A stretch of DNA of 64,000 bases from Antitrichia curtipendula. Lineage: Eukaryota; Streptophyta; Bryopsida; Hypnales; Leucodontaceae. The notes below the pieces were generated by a model, which saw only the letters and a list, made by a program, of their open reading frames with translations, was not told the origin of the DNA and did not search any database. How positions within the stretch are numbered: the first letter of the stretch is position 1; every line of letters starts with the position of its first letter. This document shows positions 12,125 through 25,960 of this stretch, in pieces. The stretch covers positions 40,685,570 through 40,749,569 of the forward strand of contig OX579634.1 in the NCBI GenBank assembly GCA_951230915.1. Reading direction: 5' to 3'. The position numbers and the translations under genes are program-made.

Positions 12125-12976
12125 TTTCTTCTTGCTTGTTATTCAAAACAAGCTAAAACTAATTCTAAAGTAATGTGAGGTGTCTCAAAGAATTTAAATT
12201 TTAAAAATTTATACTTCAAATTTTAAGCAACAAAATTACCTTACATTGTATACCTCACTTGGTGTCCCTTCTTTGCATGTCCACCGTATGGATGCCCTAA
12301 AGGAAGGTGGATGAAGGAGGTGAAGTTCAAAGTTTTCAATGGAAGGAACAAACCGGGATCAAACTAGGAATGGAAGTGAACCCATTTTCCAAAGCTTGCC
12401 CAAAGCCTTAGCCTATATATTATTTTCATAGTCTTTCTGAATTCTATAGGAAGAAGAGGATTTTTTTTTGCAATTTTTTTTAATGACCTTGTAAAGCATT
12501 ATTATATCTTACACCATTTGAGTTTCCAAGTTTCAAAATTATATGGTGGAAAATGTGCTCAAAAAATTATGTTGTTCATTGTGAACTTTTGAACATTATT
12601 GCATTGCAAGATTTTTGGGATGTGCTCCACATCTTTTTTTGACTTGAAATTTTTTGAAGACATGAATAACATCATGTTGAATATGAAAGATTTTTAAATT
12701 CAAAATCCATAGTGAGAAAATTTACCACAAGCAATGGTCAAGACATCTAAAATTGTCAGACATAGTGGAAAAAAAAATCCTTGCAAATGCTTATTTCTTT
12801 CAATCCCTAAGGTCAATCGTTGCGAAAATTTTACCATTTCTTTTTTTACAAGTCTACTACAAGTTCCTATGGTTAGATTTTCAAAAAAAATATTTTATTG
12901 AAAATTTTGATGGACACAGTAGTAGGGGCAATTTTGAGTGTTTTTCCACAAAAAAATGACCTTGGGCCTTTAGGGG
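11061..12976 (-). mobile_element. composite TTAA element B2 (about 1.9 kb)
   Basis: The left end (TTAA at 11057-11060, then tctctaaaggccc and 'tatcccctcg') matches the left end of B3 at 13912 with mutations. The right end (ggcctttaggggttaa) is a good terminus with TTAA at 12977-12980. At about 1916 bp it is twice the normal 0.92 kb. The extra interior includes the dispersed repeat also found at 6121-6500 and a TA/GA microsatellite near 12089-12122. This suggests a B element that received another insertion. Confidence 0.5.
12089..12122. repeat. TA/GA microsatellite
   Basis: A run of TA dinucleotides passes directly into about eleven GA dinucleotides. Confidence 0.9.
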
Positions 12977-12980
12977 TTAA

Positions 12981-13907
12981 CATAGTTCATCAAAACAAAT
13001 GAAACAGAATTTGTTATAGACTATAAAAAGGAGTTCATTAAACACATGGACTAAGCTTCATTACAACTTAGTATACAAGGTGTTAATTAGATTATATTTC
13101 ATTTGTTTCTAAAAAAAAAAGGTGTTGATCAAATGGGTTATTAATTAGCTCAAAATACAAGGTGCATAAGAGTACAAGGTGTTTAATAACAAATCCTAAA
13201 CCTAAGATACAAGGTGTTTAATAATCAAAGTTAAGGTGCATCAAAGTTAGAATACACCTCTTGATACTCAAATTTTTTACAATCATCCAACATCCCAACA
13301 TAAAGTGAGTAGCATTAGGAGTTTTTTTTTTTTATAGAAGTGCAAAATAATATGTAATCTTTAAGTCCTTTTGAAGGCTTTTTAGCTGCCCTCACTAGAA
13401 GGTCCATTTTTTCTCTAATGCAATGTGACAAACTTGTGGGGTTTGGTTTTTTACATCTCTTAAAATACTACTTAGAGAGCTTGCCCTTGAACTAAGATTA
13501 TCCTCCACCTATAGTGTATATTCATGTCTCAAATTAATGATTTAAAATGATGTATTAAACTCTTCATTTGAGTCCACATGACAAACTCTTGTGCATAGAT
13601 TATACATGATCTAGGGATCAAATTGTGATGGAAGAAAATCTTAACCTTAGAATGCTCCAACATCCAATTTCTAGATGACGAACAAATTGAAAATTACTTT
13701 TTTTTTTCATTACTGCTTGGATGAAAGTCATCCTAATTTGTAGAGATACATTATCAAGTCCTTATCCTATCTATTGATTGGATTTGGTGTTATTAAAGTA
13801 CATATTTTTTTAGAATTACAAATTTGGAAGTGTGTCAAATGGTTGACCAAGCCAAAATTGCATTGAATCTAGTTCAAAATTGGATTTACAAAAATGAGGT
13901 CATAGAT
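12981..13907. other. AT-rich spacer
   Basis: No gene recognised. 'acaaggtgtttaataa'-type words recur several times between 13078 and 13220, suggesting a degenerate local repeat. Confidence 0.3.
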
Positions 13908-13911
13908 TTAA

Positions 13912-14835
13912 CCCCTAAAGTCCCGTTGTCCCCTCGGGGGACAAAATGGATTTTGGGCAGGCTCCTATGGTCTCAATAATTTTTTTAATTTTCTGAATTT
14001 TTTTTTGAAGATAGAATATCACATTAGCTTTCCGAAAATGTAATTTTTATTTCAATCAGTGCTCGGGAGCAAAAGTTATGGCACAAAAATCCCAAATTTT
14101 AGTTCAGCGGGCAGAAAAAAATCCTCAAAAAAACTTTAAATTAAAAATTTTAAAAATTTGTTTCATATATATTTTATTTTTATTTACATGGAAAGATTTG
14201 ATTCATTCCATTTGGATTTGTTATGCAAAAGTTACAGTCAATCTTATTTTTCGGGCAATTAGAGCATCTTTTTGAAAAAAATAATTTGTAGGATTCACTT
14301 CTGAACTCAATTTTAACAATTTTAAAATAAAAAAAGTTTTACAAGGTCAAGATTTCTTGCTAGAACAATCTCACCGTTGAGATTAGTATGTTTCAATTCT
14401 ATCTTAGAGCTATTAATGATTTAATTTTTCCTTCAATCTTGAATCTACTTCTACTTAACAAATTTTTAATGAGTGAAAACTAAGTGTTTCTTTTTAAATT
14501 TTTTTTTTTAGATTCTCAACTCAATTCTTCATCATATAAAATTAGAAATTCAAAATCATTAGAGCAAAAATTTTAAGTTAAAAAGGTTCAAAGCCAAAAA
14601 ATATAGTTGAGCAAGGTGCAAAAAAATTAGATTTCTTCACTTTAAATGCAAATATCTTGCAATCTACACGGTCAAAATTTCTGAAATTTCTTCCACACAT
14701 TCTTCCACTAGTCTAGTACAAGATCCTACGGTTGAATATGAAAAAGAAAATTAAATTTTGTTTTTTGCTCTTTGCTCTAGAAATGGCAATTTTGAGTGGT
14801 TTTTGATGGAAAAAATGGCCTTGGGACTTTAGGGG
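13912..14835 (-). mobile_element. TTAA-flanked non-autonomous element B3 (924 bp)
   Basis: Starts CCCCTAAAGTCCCGTTG and ends GGGACTTTAGGGG, with TTAA at 13908-13911 and 14836-14839. It is the inverse-orientation homologue of B1: its right end 'atggcaattttgagtggttt' mirrors the left end of B1. Non-coding. Confidence 0.85.
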
Positions 14836-14839
14836 TTAA

Positions 14840-15516
14840 AGAACAAAAATATTTCAAAAAATCACCATATCAAAAGAACCTCATTTCAAATCCATTCCAA
14901 CAAACTTTTACTCAAAAAATGACGATGTTTTTCTTGTAGCTGAATTTCAAAGGGATTTTGAATTTTTCCTTTCAAAATTTATAGAAAAAGATCGGTGATA
15001 GCATTGGTGAATCTAACTTTATGGATGGAATTTAAAATTCAAAGTCTATATCTTTTATTTGTTCAATAAATTCCAAAATATACTTCCAAAGAATACTTTA
15101 TGATGATTTTTCTCAAAACATCAATTCTAGAGAAGTCTCTAGATGTTTAGGGGTTAAAGTGTGTCCAAGTTTCTACTACAATTGATGGAACATACATTTT
15201 CAATTTCTAACATGCACAAGTCTTCAACCAAAGCACTTTAACTTACTAGGCTTTGACAATGAAATTGTCGACGTATGGAAATGCCAAATTGGGTTGAGCT
15301 TTATAATCATCATCTTTGAGTGGGTAGTGTGCAGACTCTCTTTTGTTCAATTTTTAAAATTTAAAATTAATGGATACAATTTTCTTCAATGATTATGGAG
15401 TTATAAATTTTTGTCATGTCTGAATTACAATTTTCATAATATGATCAATCAAATTGGTCATCATATAGCCATGAAGTGTCGATCATCGAGAGATTAAGCC
15501 AAAAGCAATCAGTTTC
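14840..15516. other. spacer with an orphan TTAA-element right end
   Basis: No gene recognised. GATGTTTAGGGG at 15142-15153 followed by TTAA has the form of a right terminus of the TTAA elements. No matching left end was found at the proper distance. Confidence 0.4.
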
Positions 15517-15518
15517 TA

Positions 15519-15932
15519 TGGTAGAACCACCCATTACCAACCAAGGATCCATACCCAACATGTAGGGTACAACTATTTCCAACCAAGGTTGGAAGAGATA
15601 TCCAACCAAAGTTTGGAATGTGATTTTTTCTCCTTTTCAAGGTTGTAACTATTAGGCCATGATACATGTCTTGATGTACTGAGCAAGAAAAGTGAGTGAA
15701 AAAGTAGTTCTAGAATGATTGAAATTGGAAGAGTCTATATGTTGGATATGGGTTGAGGCCACTTTTGGCTTCCAAAATTCATAGTAATTTGAATTTAAGG
15801 GAAAAAAATTGCAAAAAATTGGCAATGCCCTTCATTTCTATCTTTCTACAAGGTAGTAAATTTACCTTGCCTTCTATTGCTCCAAAACATGCACGAAATC
15901 ACTTAAGTAGTCGACTATGGGTGGTTCTATTA
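15519..15932 (+). mobile_element. TA-flanked MITE, TGGTAGAACC family, copy 1 (414 bp)
   Basis: It begins TGGTAGAACCACCCATTACC and ends with the mutated inverse GGGTGGTTCTATTA, with TA outside both ends. It is collinear with 33396-33819 (e.g. 'gattttttctc', 'gacaatgcc'-type blocks, 'ttaagtagtcgac'). Non-coding; the TA target suggests Tc1/mariner-type mobilisation. Confidence 0.75.
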
Positions 15933-16066
15933 TACTCTAGCTTATTATAACATGTAAACTCTTTTCAACAATGCATGTTGGGAATGACTTGTGATTTAAA
16001 ACAACTTCTTATTTAGAATTCCTTAATAGTTCTGAAATTAAAATATTATTGTACCAAGCTGAGGTA

Positions 16067-16317
16067 CTCCCTCCGACCCAAATTATTGCCCACAATTTTG
16101 CTGATATTTTATTGAGCCAATTTCATTGACCATATTATAGAAAACATAATTAGGAAAGGTTCTAAATTTTGTATCATTAGAATCAATGAAGAACATTGCA
16201 TGTGTTCATTACAACCTAAATAAAATTAGCCCTAAGGAAATATTTTTTCGACCTACTCAAAACAACCTTAAAAAAACATGACACTCAAAGTGAACAAACG
16301 TTTTGGGATGGAGGGAG
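16067..16317 (-). mobile_element. Stowaway-like MITE, intact copy (251 bp)
   Basis: The termini are CTCCCTCCGACCC and GGGATGGAGGGAG with TA on each side. This is the classic Stowaway end (CTCCCTCCGT) and TA target. Its inverse is collinear with the MITE at 35852-36325, which is interrupted by a 219-bp insertion. It therefore serves as the empty-site reference for that insertion. Confidence 0.9.
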
Positions 16318-16455
16318 TATTAGTTTATCAGATATTCTCCGTGGTCTTCTTGTAGGTGTACTTGTACGAGTGGTTAATGGAGATGGTCCTTTTAGTCCGC
16401 TAGGAATCTCACCAGCCATTTAGGTAGACAATTCCGCTTCAAAAGTTTCCATGTC

Positions 16456-17507
16456 TGGCGATGGTTTTCTATCCAGTTAGGAAACCCGGCTGACCGTTAC
16501 GGGCTAACCGACCTAGAGTCCGGGGCATGGGACGCCTCGATGAGAGCATTGCATCAGATTTGGAGCTCTCTGTTGGCCCAAGACACATCACAGTCTGCCG
16601 AAGGGGATTAGGTCGGCTACTTCCAAAATAACTCCAATTATGCGTGACGCAAGCTCAAGCCAGTTCACATTTTGCCATTGGTGGACCCCTCTCAAAAGCG
16701 GACCTTCTCAAAGAATGCTCCATGGTGGGAAATTCTGGCCACCACCAATACCCTCACCGCTTGGAGCGGTTAATGCTTGGCAAGGAAGAATTCACCATGC
16801 CATCGACACCGGGTGTCCCGTTTGCCCAAGGGGTCCCCATGAGTTGATTATTCACAGATTTGGGGAATGCCCCTCTGCCCAACGAGCATGGCAATGGGGC
16901 ATTCACATCATGAACACCCTGATCACTTCCAAAAATGCTCAGGGGCCATGGCAGCCTCTTTCCTAAGAAACAAGGAATTTTCTCGGAGCGTATCCCTCGG
17001 AAGTTTGACGTGGTAGGGAGCATCTGGTTGGCGCTCCGTACAGTGACAAATTTGGTGCCTCTGGATCGAGAGAAACGATGCGGCCTTCAACGACATCAAG
17101 TGGCACCCAACAAAGCTTATGCAGTCCATTTGGCTCGGTATTGTTGACCATGGCAGATTGGAGTGGGATCTCCTCTCCAAACTTTGGAGGTCACAACCTG
17201 ACCGTTGGGCTATTGCTTGGAGTCATTTTGTTCAGAGATGGACCAAAAATGAGGTGTTCGCGGTTATGACTGATAAGGTGCCTCAGTGGGAACTCAATGG
17301 GCCTACTTTTGGCTTCATCTTTGAGTTGCCCTCGGCGGCTCGCGCCCCGTAGGGTCGTGCCCACCCCTCTAGGTAGGTTGGCACTCTTTTGTATTTTAAG
17401 TTTCTTTTAGTTTTCATTGCTTGCCCCCCAGGCCGTATATGGTTAGGGTCCTTCCAATTTTTATCTTGCAGTAAAGTATTCTTTGTTTGTGTCAAAAAAA
17501 GAAGAAG
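16456..17507 (+). mobile_element. 5'-truncated LINE with zf-RVT remnant
   Basis: A 13-bp direct repeat AAGTTTCCATGTC brackets the element at 16443-16455 and 17508-17520, and the right end is an A-rich tail (tcaaaaaaagaagaag). That is the footprint of target-primed reverse transcription. The interior is GC-richer than its surroundings. It encodes, with stops and frameshifts, the C-terminal part of a plant non-LTR polyprotein: GCPVCPRGPHELIIHRFGEC (zf-RVT cysteine/histidine pattern) around 16816-16875, then WDLLSKLWRSQPDRWAIAW and a final segment stopping near 17350. Reverse transcriptase and endonuclease are missing, so it is dead on arrival. Confidence 0.8.
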
Positions 17508-17520
17508 AAGTTTCCATGTC

Positions 17521-18824
17521 CACTAACACAGTCTGTGTTTTGTAAACACAGATAATTACAAGGTTACTATACCTAGATAAGTTGGTGGATATTAACCCCT
17601 AAAAATGCACAAGGCACTAAATTCTCATGTTGACAAAACTTTGAAATGAAATAAAACTTTGAAATGAAATAAAACTTTGAAGTGAAATAAAACTTTGTCA
17701 AATTACTAGTTTTAGTAGTTTATATTTTTTGAAAAATTCTTTTTCTAAGTTTACCTTTTAGCATCAAAAATCTGATTTGGAAAAAGAATGATTATACATG
17801 ATTTTTCTATTCAAGATTTTGTGTAAGGGTGTCCACTGCAAATCTTCGTTTTCTAGTGTTTAGGGTTCTTAGAAATGAGCCTCAAATACATTAGATCTTA
17901 GAGAAAAAAATCACATTAGAAATTCAATGAAAAAAAATTGTAGAGTAGATTTTGAGAAGCCATAACTTGATTGGGGTTATGTATGTTATGCCCTTTAACC
18001 TCATATTTTTTTGGTGTCCTCAATTTTAGATTTGACATGTGACAAGACGATTGAAAGACTTCAAATCACTCTCACAATTTTATCACCCTATGATCAAACA
18101 TTACAATCTTTCAATCCATAAGTGATATTGAATCGTACCTGGACCACTGGCACCCTGAATCTCCAATCTGCGTTCAAGCAATTTAGGTTCATAGCATTCC
18201 TGAAAGGATTTGCAAACGCCGTGGGACTTTCAAGGAAAAATCAGGGTATCCACGATGCTTCAATTCTTTGTCAGCTAGTCTCTCTGGCAAACATTCTCTC
18301 ACATCTTGCTGTCAACGATGAAAACGAGTGGAAGAGCTTGTCACACAGAACCCCTTTCCAGTGGAGACGAATACATGTAGAGCACACACTCCAACAACCA
18401 ATGCCAAAATCCAACAGACCACCCAATGCTCTTGGGGAGTGCCACAATCAATATTCAGGGTTGGGGCAAAACCGAGACCTATGAGCTTAGTGTTTTGCAT
18501 TCAAATGCAGCAGAGGCAACAGTATCAAGTAGCACTACGGTAGATCATCGAAGAAATGAGTTGAGCCACAATGATGAACTCATACAATGAAAGTCAAGGA
18601 CTAAAATAACACATCTTCTTAATAATATAGTTGGGGGTACGGTATAGAGATCAGCTGTACTGTATAGTACATCCAAAGTCTATATTATTCTAGATACGTA
18701 CTAAAACAGATGGGGCATGAGGAGCTCAGGTATTTAATTAACACAACCTGACAGATCTGCAGTGAGCTCATGAGCTATGAGCAGTGCAAGTTTGTATTCA
18801 GCAACGGAGGTTCTCATTACAGTG
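17521..18824. other. spacer downstream of the aldo-keto reductase
   Basis: Contains an orphan TTAACCCCTAAAA left terminus at 17592 without a partner and a short tandem repeat at 17635-17696. An open frame at 18122-18484 has more balanced composition than its surroundings but no recognisable motif, so no gene is called. Confidence 0.35.
17635..17696. repeat. 18-bp tandem repeat, about 3.4 copies
   Basis: The unit AAAACTTTGAAATGAAAT is repeated at 17635, 17653 and 17671 (one substitution), with a partial fourth copy. Confidence 0.9.
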
Positions 18825-21495
<2,671 letters not shown>

Positions 21496-23282
21496 TGTGT
21501 AGGACCTCAACGTCGACCTCAGCTTGCCAGGAATCGGTACACAGACGGTTTCGGTTGTAAGCACTTGCACTTTAGACTAATGGAAGGCAATTGCAGGAAC
21601 TATGGGATGCATTTCCAGGCAATGGGTTTGACGAAGACGACAAGCAGCTTCGGACGAACTCAGCGGAAAGATGCAACTCCGGCAAACTTGAGGAGCACGA
21701 AGAAGAAGACGGCGTGGTATCTCTATGAACTGAGAAGGACGTTTCCTCGCTTCCTATAACTCAATAAGTAGGAGTCCTGTTTTATGAGATCAACAAGCAT
21801 CAATAGGGTACCGTAGTGTGACATGGGTTTCGATTTTTATTAATTCGAAAATGTAAAAAACGAATTTTCAGAAAATGGTAGGAAATAAATAACTAAATGT
21901 GTGAAAAATAAGGAAGAGATATGACAAAAAGTTCAGTAATTGTCCTTTGGCAACACAAAATATTTTTAATAAAGCAAATAAATGAACCACTACTAATGCT
22001 TCAACATCATTGCCACAGTATAATAAAATAAAAGCAAAAATAATTTCTTAAATTTATAATTTATAATAAAAACATTTAAATTCTATATCTTTTTTTTTTG
22101 TGAGTTGGAACGCTACAAAACAAAGTTTGTACATCCCTCCTTGAAGAGTTTTTTCTAATTGTAACAAGAACATGACAAGGAGATGTACGGTTCAGGAGAT
22201 CTCACCGTAATAAACAAAAAAAATAAAACAAAACAAACAACGTAATTTATTGAATGGATGGATGGACATTGCAAACGGTTTTTGTCCTTTTGATGACTAC
22301 AAGTGGGACTATAGGATGGGAAAAAAAAACCTCATCCAAGTTTGGGGGGGGGACATCGGAGTTGCTTGAATACATTTTCACTTTACAATATTGCATATTC
22401 CCTCATTATGGTATTATTGACTGATTTTCTAAAGAAGAGGATGCTTAATCTATAGATTACTCTAGTAGTGTATTTTGGCCAATTCTTGCTCTTTACTTTT
22501 GATGTGAATTCTAGCCATAAAAATGATATTTTTTGAATTTGCAACCAACTAATAAAATGAAGTCTATCAAGTTTAGTTTCTACTCCAATTGAAAAATTAG
22601 AAAACAACTTAAATTTCAATGTTTAATTGCAATTTGGATTTTAGGCCTATAATTATGGTTTGTTGATTTTTTAGTTTTAAAAAGATATAATAACTTATTC
22701 TCGGGAGGGGGGGGGGGAGGGGGGGGAGAGACAATGAGCAGTAGCAGTAGAAAATTACATGCAAATAAATGATAGGGGGCCTAAAAAACATTTGAGATAA
22801 AAATTATAATTTGTTTTTGTATACTTTAGGTTACAAAAAAACCATGACATGTCTTCAAACTACTATAGGATATAGAAAAATAAGTTCAAATAGAAAAAAA
22901 TTAGACCTAAGATACCCTCCTTTTTATTCTTTTTTTTGGCCAAAAATATTAAAGGTTGTTGCCTTGTGAGTGGCATATTCAAAGTGTTCAATAATTTTAT
23001 AGACTTTACTAATTTCTACAATAGATGTTGGCTAGCTTTAAGTGTCTGTCATTTAATTTTGAAAATTGGTTGTTCTTGTTCCGGGCCCTCTATTCGTCGT
23101 TCCGGCTGTTATGATTTAGGTTTAAAAAATATATAAAATAAAATAAAAAATCTTTTATTTTATTTGAATAATTCCACTTTGGGGTTTGAAGATTGCCCAG
23201 TTTGTCTTTTCCACTGTCTTCAATTTAGGGTTGTTGATATGTGTTTGCAAATTGAAGGTGCCGATTTAGGGTTGTGAGGAAG
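21496..23282. other. upstream region of the reductase and AT-rich spacer
   Basis: The first 300 bases upstream of the reductase start are GC-richer and probably hold its 5' UTR and promoter. The remainder is AT-rich with G-runs near 22346 and 22703. No gene recognised. Confidence 0.35.
22703..22728 (+). repeat. G-tract
   Basis: A nearly uninterrupted run of about 24 guanines, broken by single A residues, followed by GAGAGA. It could form a G-quadruplex, or its length may be unreliable in assembly. Confidence 0.8.
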
Positions 23283-23549
23283 ATGGTGTTGAGTTTCAAG
23301 ACAAAGTTGTTTTCCCTCACAAACGACAACGTGCGTTTGGAATTCCTTAGTCCATTCTTTTGTCAAGCTGGCATCATTTACACCGAGTTGCGGTTGCATC
23401 TACAAGAGGGCGGCTGCGTTGATTGGCTGTTTGAGTTCTAGTACTTTGAGGATCAATGTCGCATCTTTAAGAGGTTTGAGGCGATGAATCCTGTCACGGA
23501 ACTCGTTTACATGATCCATGCCGTGGAAGAGGACGCAGGAGGACCTTGA
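23283..23549 (+). pseudogene. stop-interrupted coding fragment, unknown family
   Basis: From ATG at 23283 the frame stays open for 89 codons except for one TAG (codon 53, 23439-23441), ending at TGA 23547-23549. Composition is far more GC-rich than the flanks and codons look protein-like: start MVLSFKTKLFSLTNDN, middle LEFLSPFFCQAGIIYTELR, after the stop YFEDQCRIFKRFEAMNP and LVYMIHAVEEDAGG. I do not recognise the family. It reads as a recently broken or captured coding piece. Confidence 0.45.
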
Positions 23550-25604
23550 AAGCGATCTCTATATCATTCATATTAATCATATAAAAAGAATCTAAACCTA
23601 AAGTTCAATTGATAGCATTCAATAATAGGATACCTTTCTAGTAAATGAGTGTCATTGACAATTTTTATGGAAGATACAATAATAGTATGGACTACACTTT
23701 TTTTTATTAAGTTCTAGTTGTAAGTAGTCATTAGTGGGGGAAAGAAAAAAAAGTTTGAAAAAAATTGAATGTAGGACAAAAATTGTGATAGAATTAAAAA
23801 AAAATCTAAATTACCATATCATTTATTTCATATCAATTTAGAATTATAAGTAATGCAAGGCCCTTCTCTAATAACCCAAAGCAGGAAATTATATAATGAT
23901 AGCGGGCTTTAAAATTTAAAAAAAAAATAATACCCTCCTAAAAATACTTGGTGTTTGCACCTATACCCCTTTTTTTTTACACACTACCTCCCCCAAGAAT
24001 TTATTTTATACCATGATGTTTCACACTATAAAATACACCTATGCTGAAAATTTCAGATTTTTTGAGCATATTTTGAATTTGCTATCAATTTTCTTCACTT
24101 TTTCCTTCAAAAATTCACAGTAATGAAAATTTTAGCACTCTTAGAAGACATGGGATTTCATCTCTAAAAAACAAATGTAAAAAATGTCATTCATATTTAA
24201 TTGGAAGATGGTAGCAAAAAGAGAGAAGGATTGTGAAGCTTGAATCCGTGGGCATAGGCATGTCCTTTACGGGTTAACACTTTTAGTCCAAGAACAAGTG
24301 TACGATTGGGAACTTTGGACCCCAATTTTATCAAAGATTTGGTGAAGGACCACTACATTGATTTATATCATTAGTGAGTGTGCAAAATTAATGTCACTAC
24401 AATATACAAGTATTTATTCTTTTAGAAATTAATACAATACAGTAATATCTTAGCATAAATATAAATTATGAGATAGAGTAATTTGGATAATGTAATGGAT
24501 AAGTGTACAATGACTATTTACCTTGCAATTTATTTAAGTTAATTAGTGTGCCCCATATTAATAATACTAACCTGCATTAATTTTGGAATTATGCAAGTTT
24601 ATGTGACATATTAACATAGACAAATCAATAAAATCACACTAACTAGGCCTCATTCTTTCAAAACTCACCCAATTAAGGTAGAGAAGCCTATTATCACCTT
24701 GATTAGCAATCTAAATATCTTGGGGCCAACTCCAAGAAGAGAACATATTTTTTAGAGGTGGATGCTTGTTTCACTAATCAAATCCAAATGGAATTATAAT
24801 TTTCTAATTAGAATTGTAATTTTTGAAAATTTCTAAAGTGATCTGCCTTAAAATTACAAAACCATTTATAGAGTAGAGTCTTAAATGTCCTTTAAACAAC
24901 CCATATCCACCTTTTTATGTATCCAATGGTACTTAAGTACTATGCACCATTAAAAGATTGACACATTCTCTTTTGTTGACATTAGTGCAGTGATTTTGTC
25001 AAAAAAATGAATGGATTTGGATGAATTTTGGGGCTGAAGTAGGGCTGAAAGTAGAATGACAAAGTTATCCCTTGTTGACATTATTGCAATGATTTCGTTA
25101 GAAAATGAACGAATTTGGATGAGTTATAGGACAAAATTGGGGTTAAAAGTAGGATGACAAAATTAAGCAATTGGCAACAATGGATTGGTCTACTTTAATA
25201 AAAGGAGGGTCTCACATTATTCAAAATCTCCCACTAATTGAATTAACAAGAATAATGAAGGCTCAAAATTATTGTCATTTTAAAATTGTTGTCAATACCA
25301 AAAAATTGTCAAAATTAGAACAAACTTTAATATCTTAGCCAACACTAATGTGTGTCAATTATTATTAATCACCTAAAGATAAATCACAACTAAAGTTGGA
25401 AGAAGTCAAAGCACAACATTCAAATGTAATATGCAAAAGTTATAAGAAGTCAAAATTAAATTGTAGATTTTCTAAAACCACATGTTCTAATTTCATTGTC
25501 CTCAAATTGAACATTGTGCAAGAAGCATCTAAGATAAATATATCCAAAATCAACATATTGTACACTAGGATATTTGATGTCCTTGGATATCATATCCTTG
25601 CTTG
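23550..25604. other. AT-rich spacer
   Basis: No gene recognised apart from a two-copy tandem repeat at 24973-25166. Confidence 0.35.
24973..25166. repeat. ~99-bp tandem duplication
   Basis: Two copies start at 24973 and 25072 with TTGTTGACATTA. They continue collinearly through 'gtgattttgtca' / 'atgatttcgtta' and 'gtaggatgacaaa'-type ends, with about 20% divergence by eye. Confidence 0.75.
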
Positions 25605-25608
25605 TTAA

Positions 25609-25829
25609 CCCTTAAACGTCAAGGCGGACGTTCTACGGCCAATGAATGACAAGAGAATCTGTTGTGTAGGACAGAAGTGCAACTATTCATCCTCCAAATT
25701 TTGTGGAAAAAGGAAAGATCATCTACAATAGTTTGACTTCCAATGAGTGCTTTTGCATTATTTTTATCCAACAACTCACACGGTGTCAAAACAGATGGTT
25801 TCCACGGTTATGAGCCCGTCGTGTAAGGG
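25609..25829 (-). mobile_element. short TTAA MITE, copy M1 (221 bp)
   Basis: Termini CCCTTAAACG and CGTGTAAGGG, flanked by TTAA at 25605-25608 and 25830-25833. It is the inverse-orientation homologue of M2 (34865-35085, also 221 bp) and M3 (36019-36237). It ends about 130 bp beyond the stop codon of the helicase gene and could touch that gene's 3' UTR. Confidence 0.85.
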
Positions 25830-25960
25830 TTAACTTACTCCCTTTTACGGACATGCCCGGTTTTCAGTGCTCCTCCTTATGCCCGTTTAGGGTTTAGCGC
25901 TCAGAAACCTCTCGTCTAGGCTTTAGCTTACACAAACCTCCCGTTTAGGGTTCAGAGACT

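Noticed and set aside
18122..18484. 120-residue frame downstream of the reductase
   Set aside because: Balanced composition raised interest, but no domain, splice signals or homologue could be recognised, so it was left as spacer.
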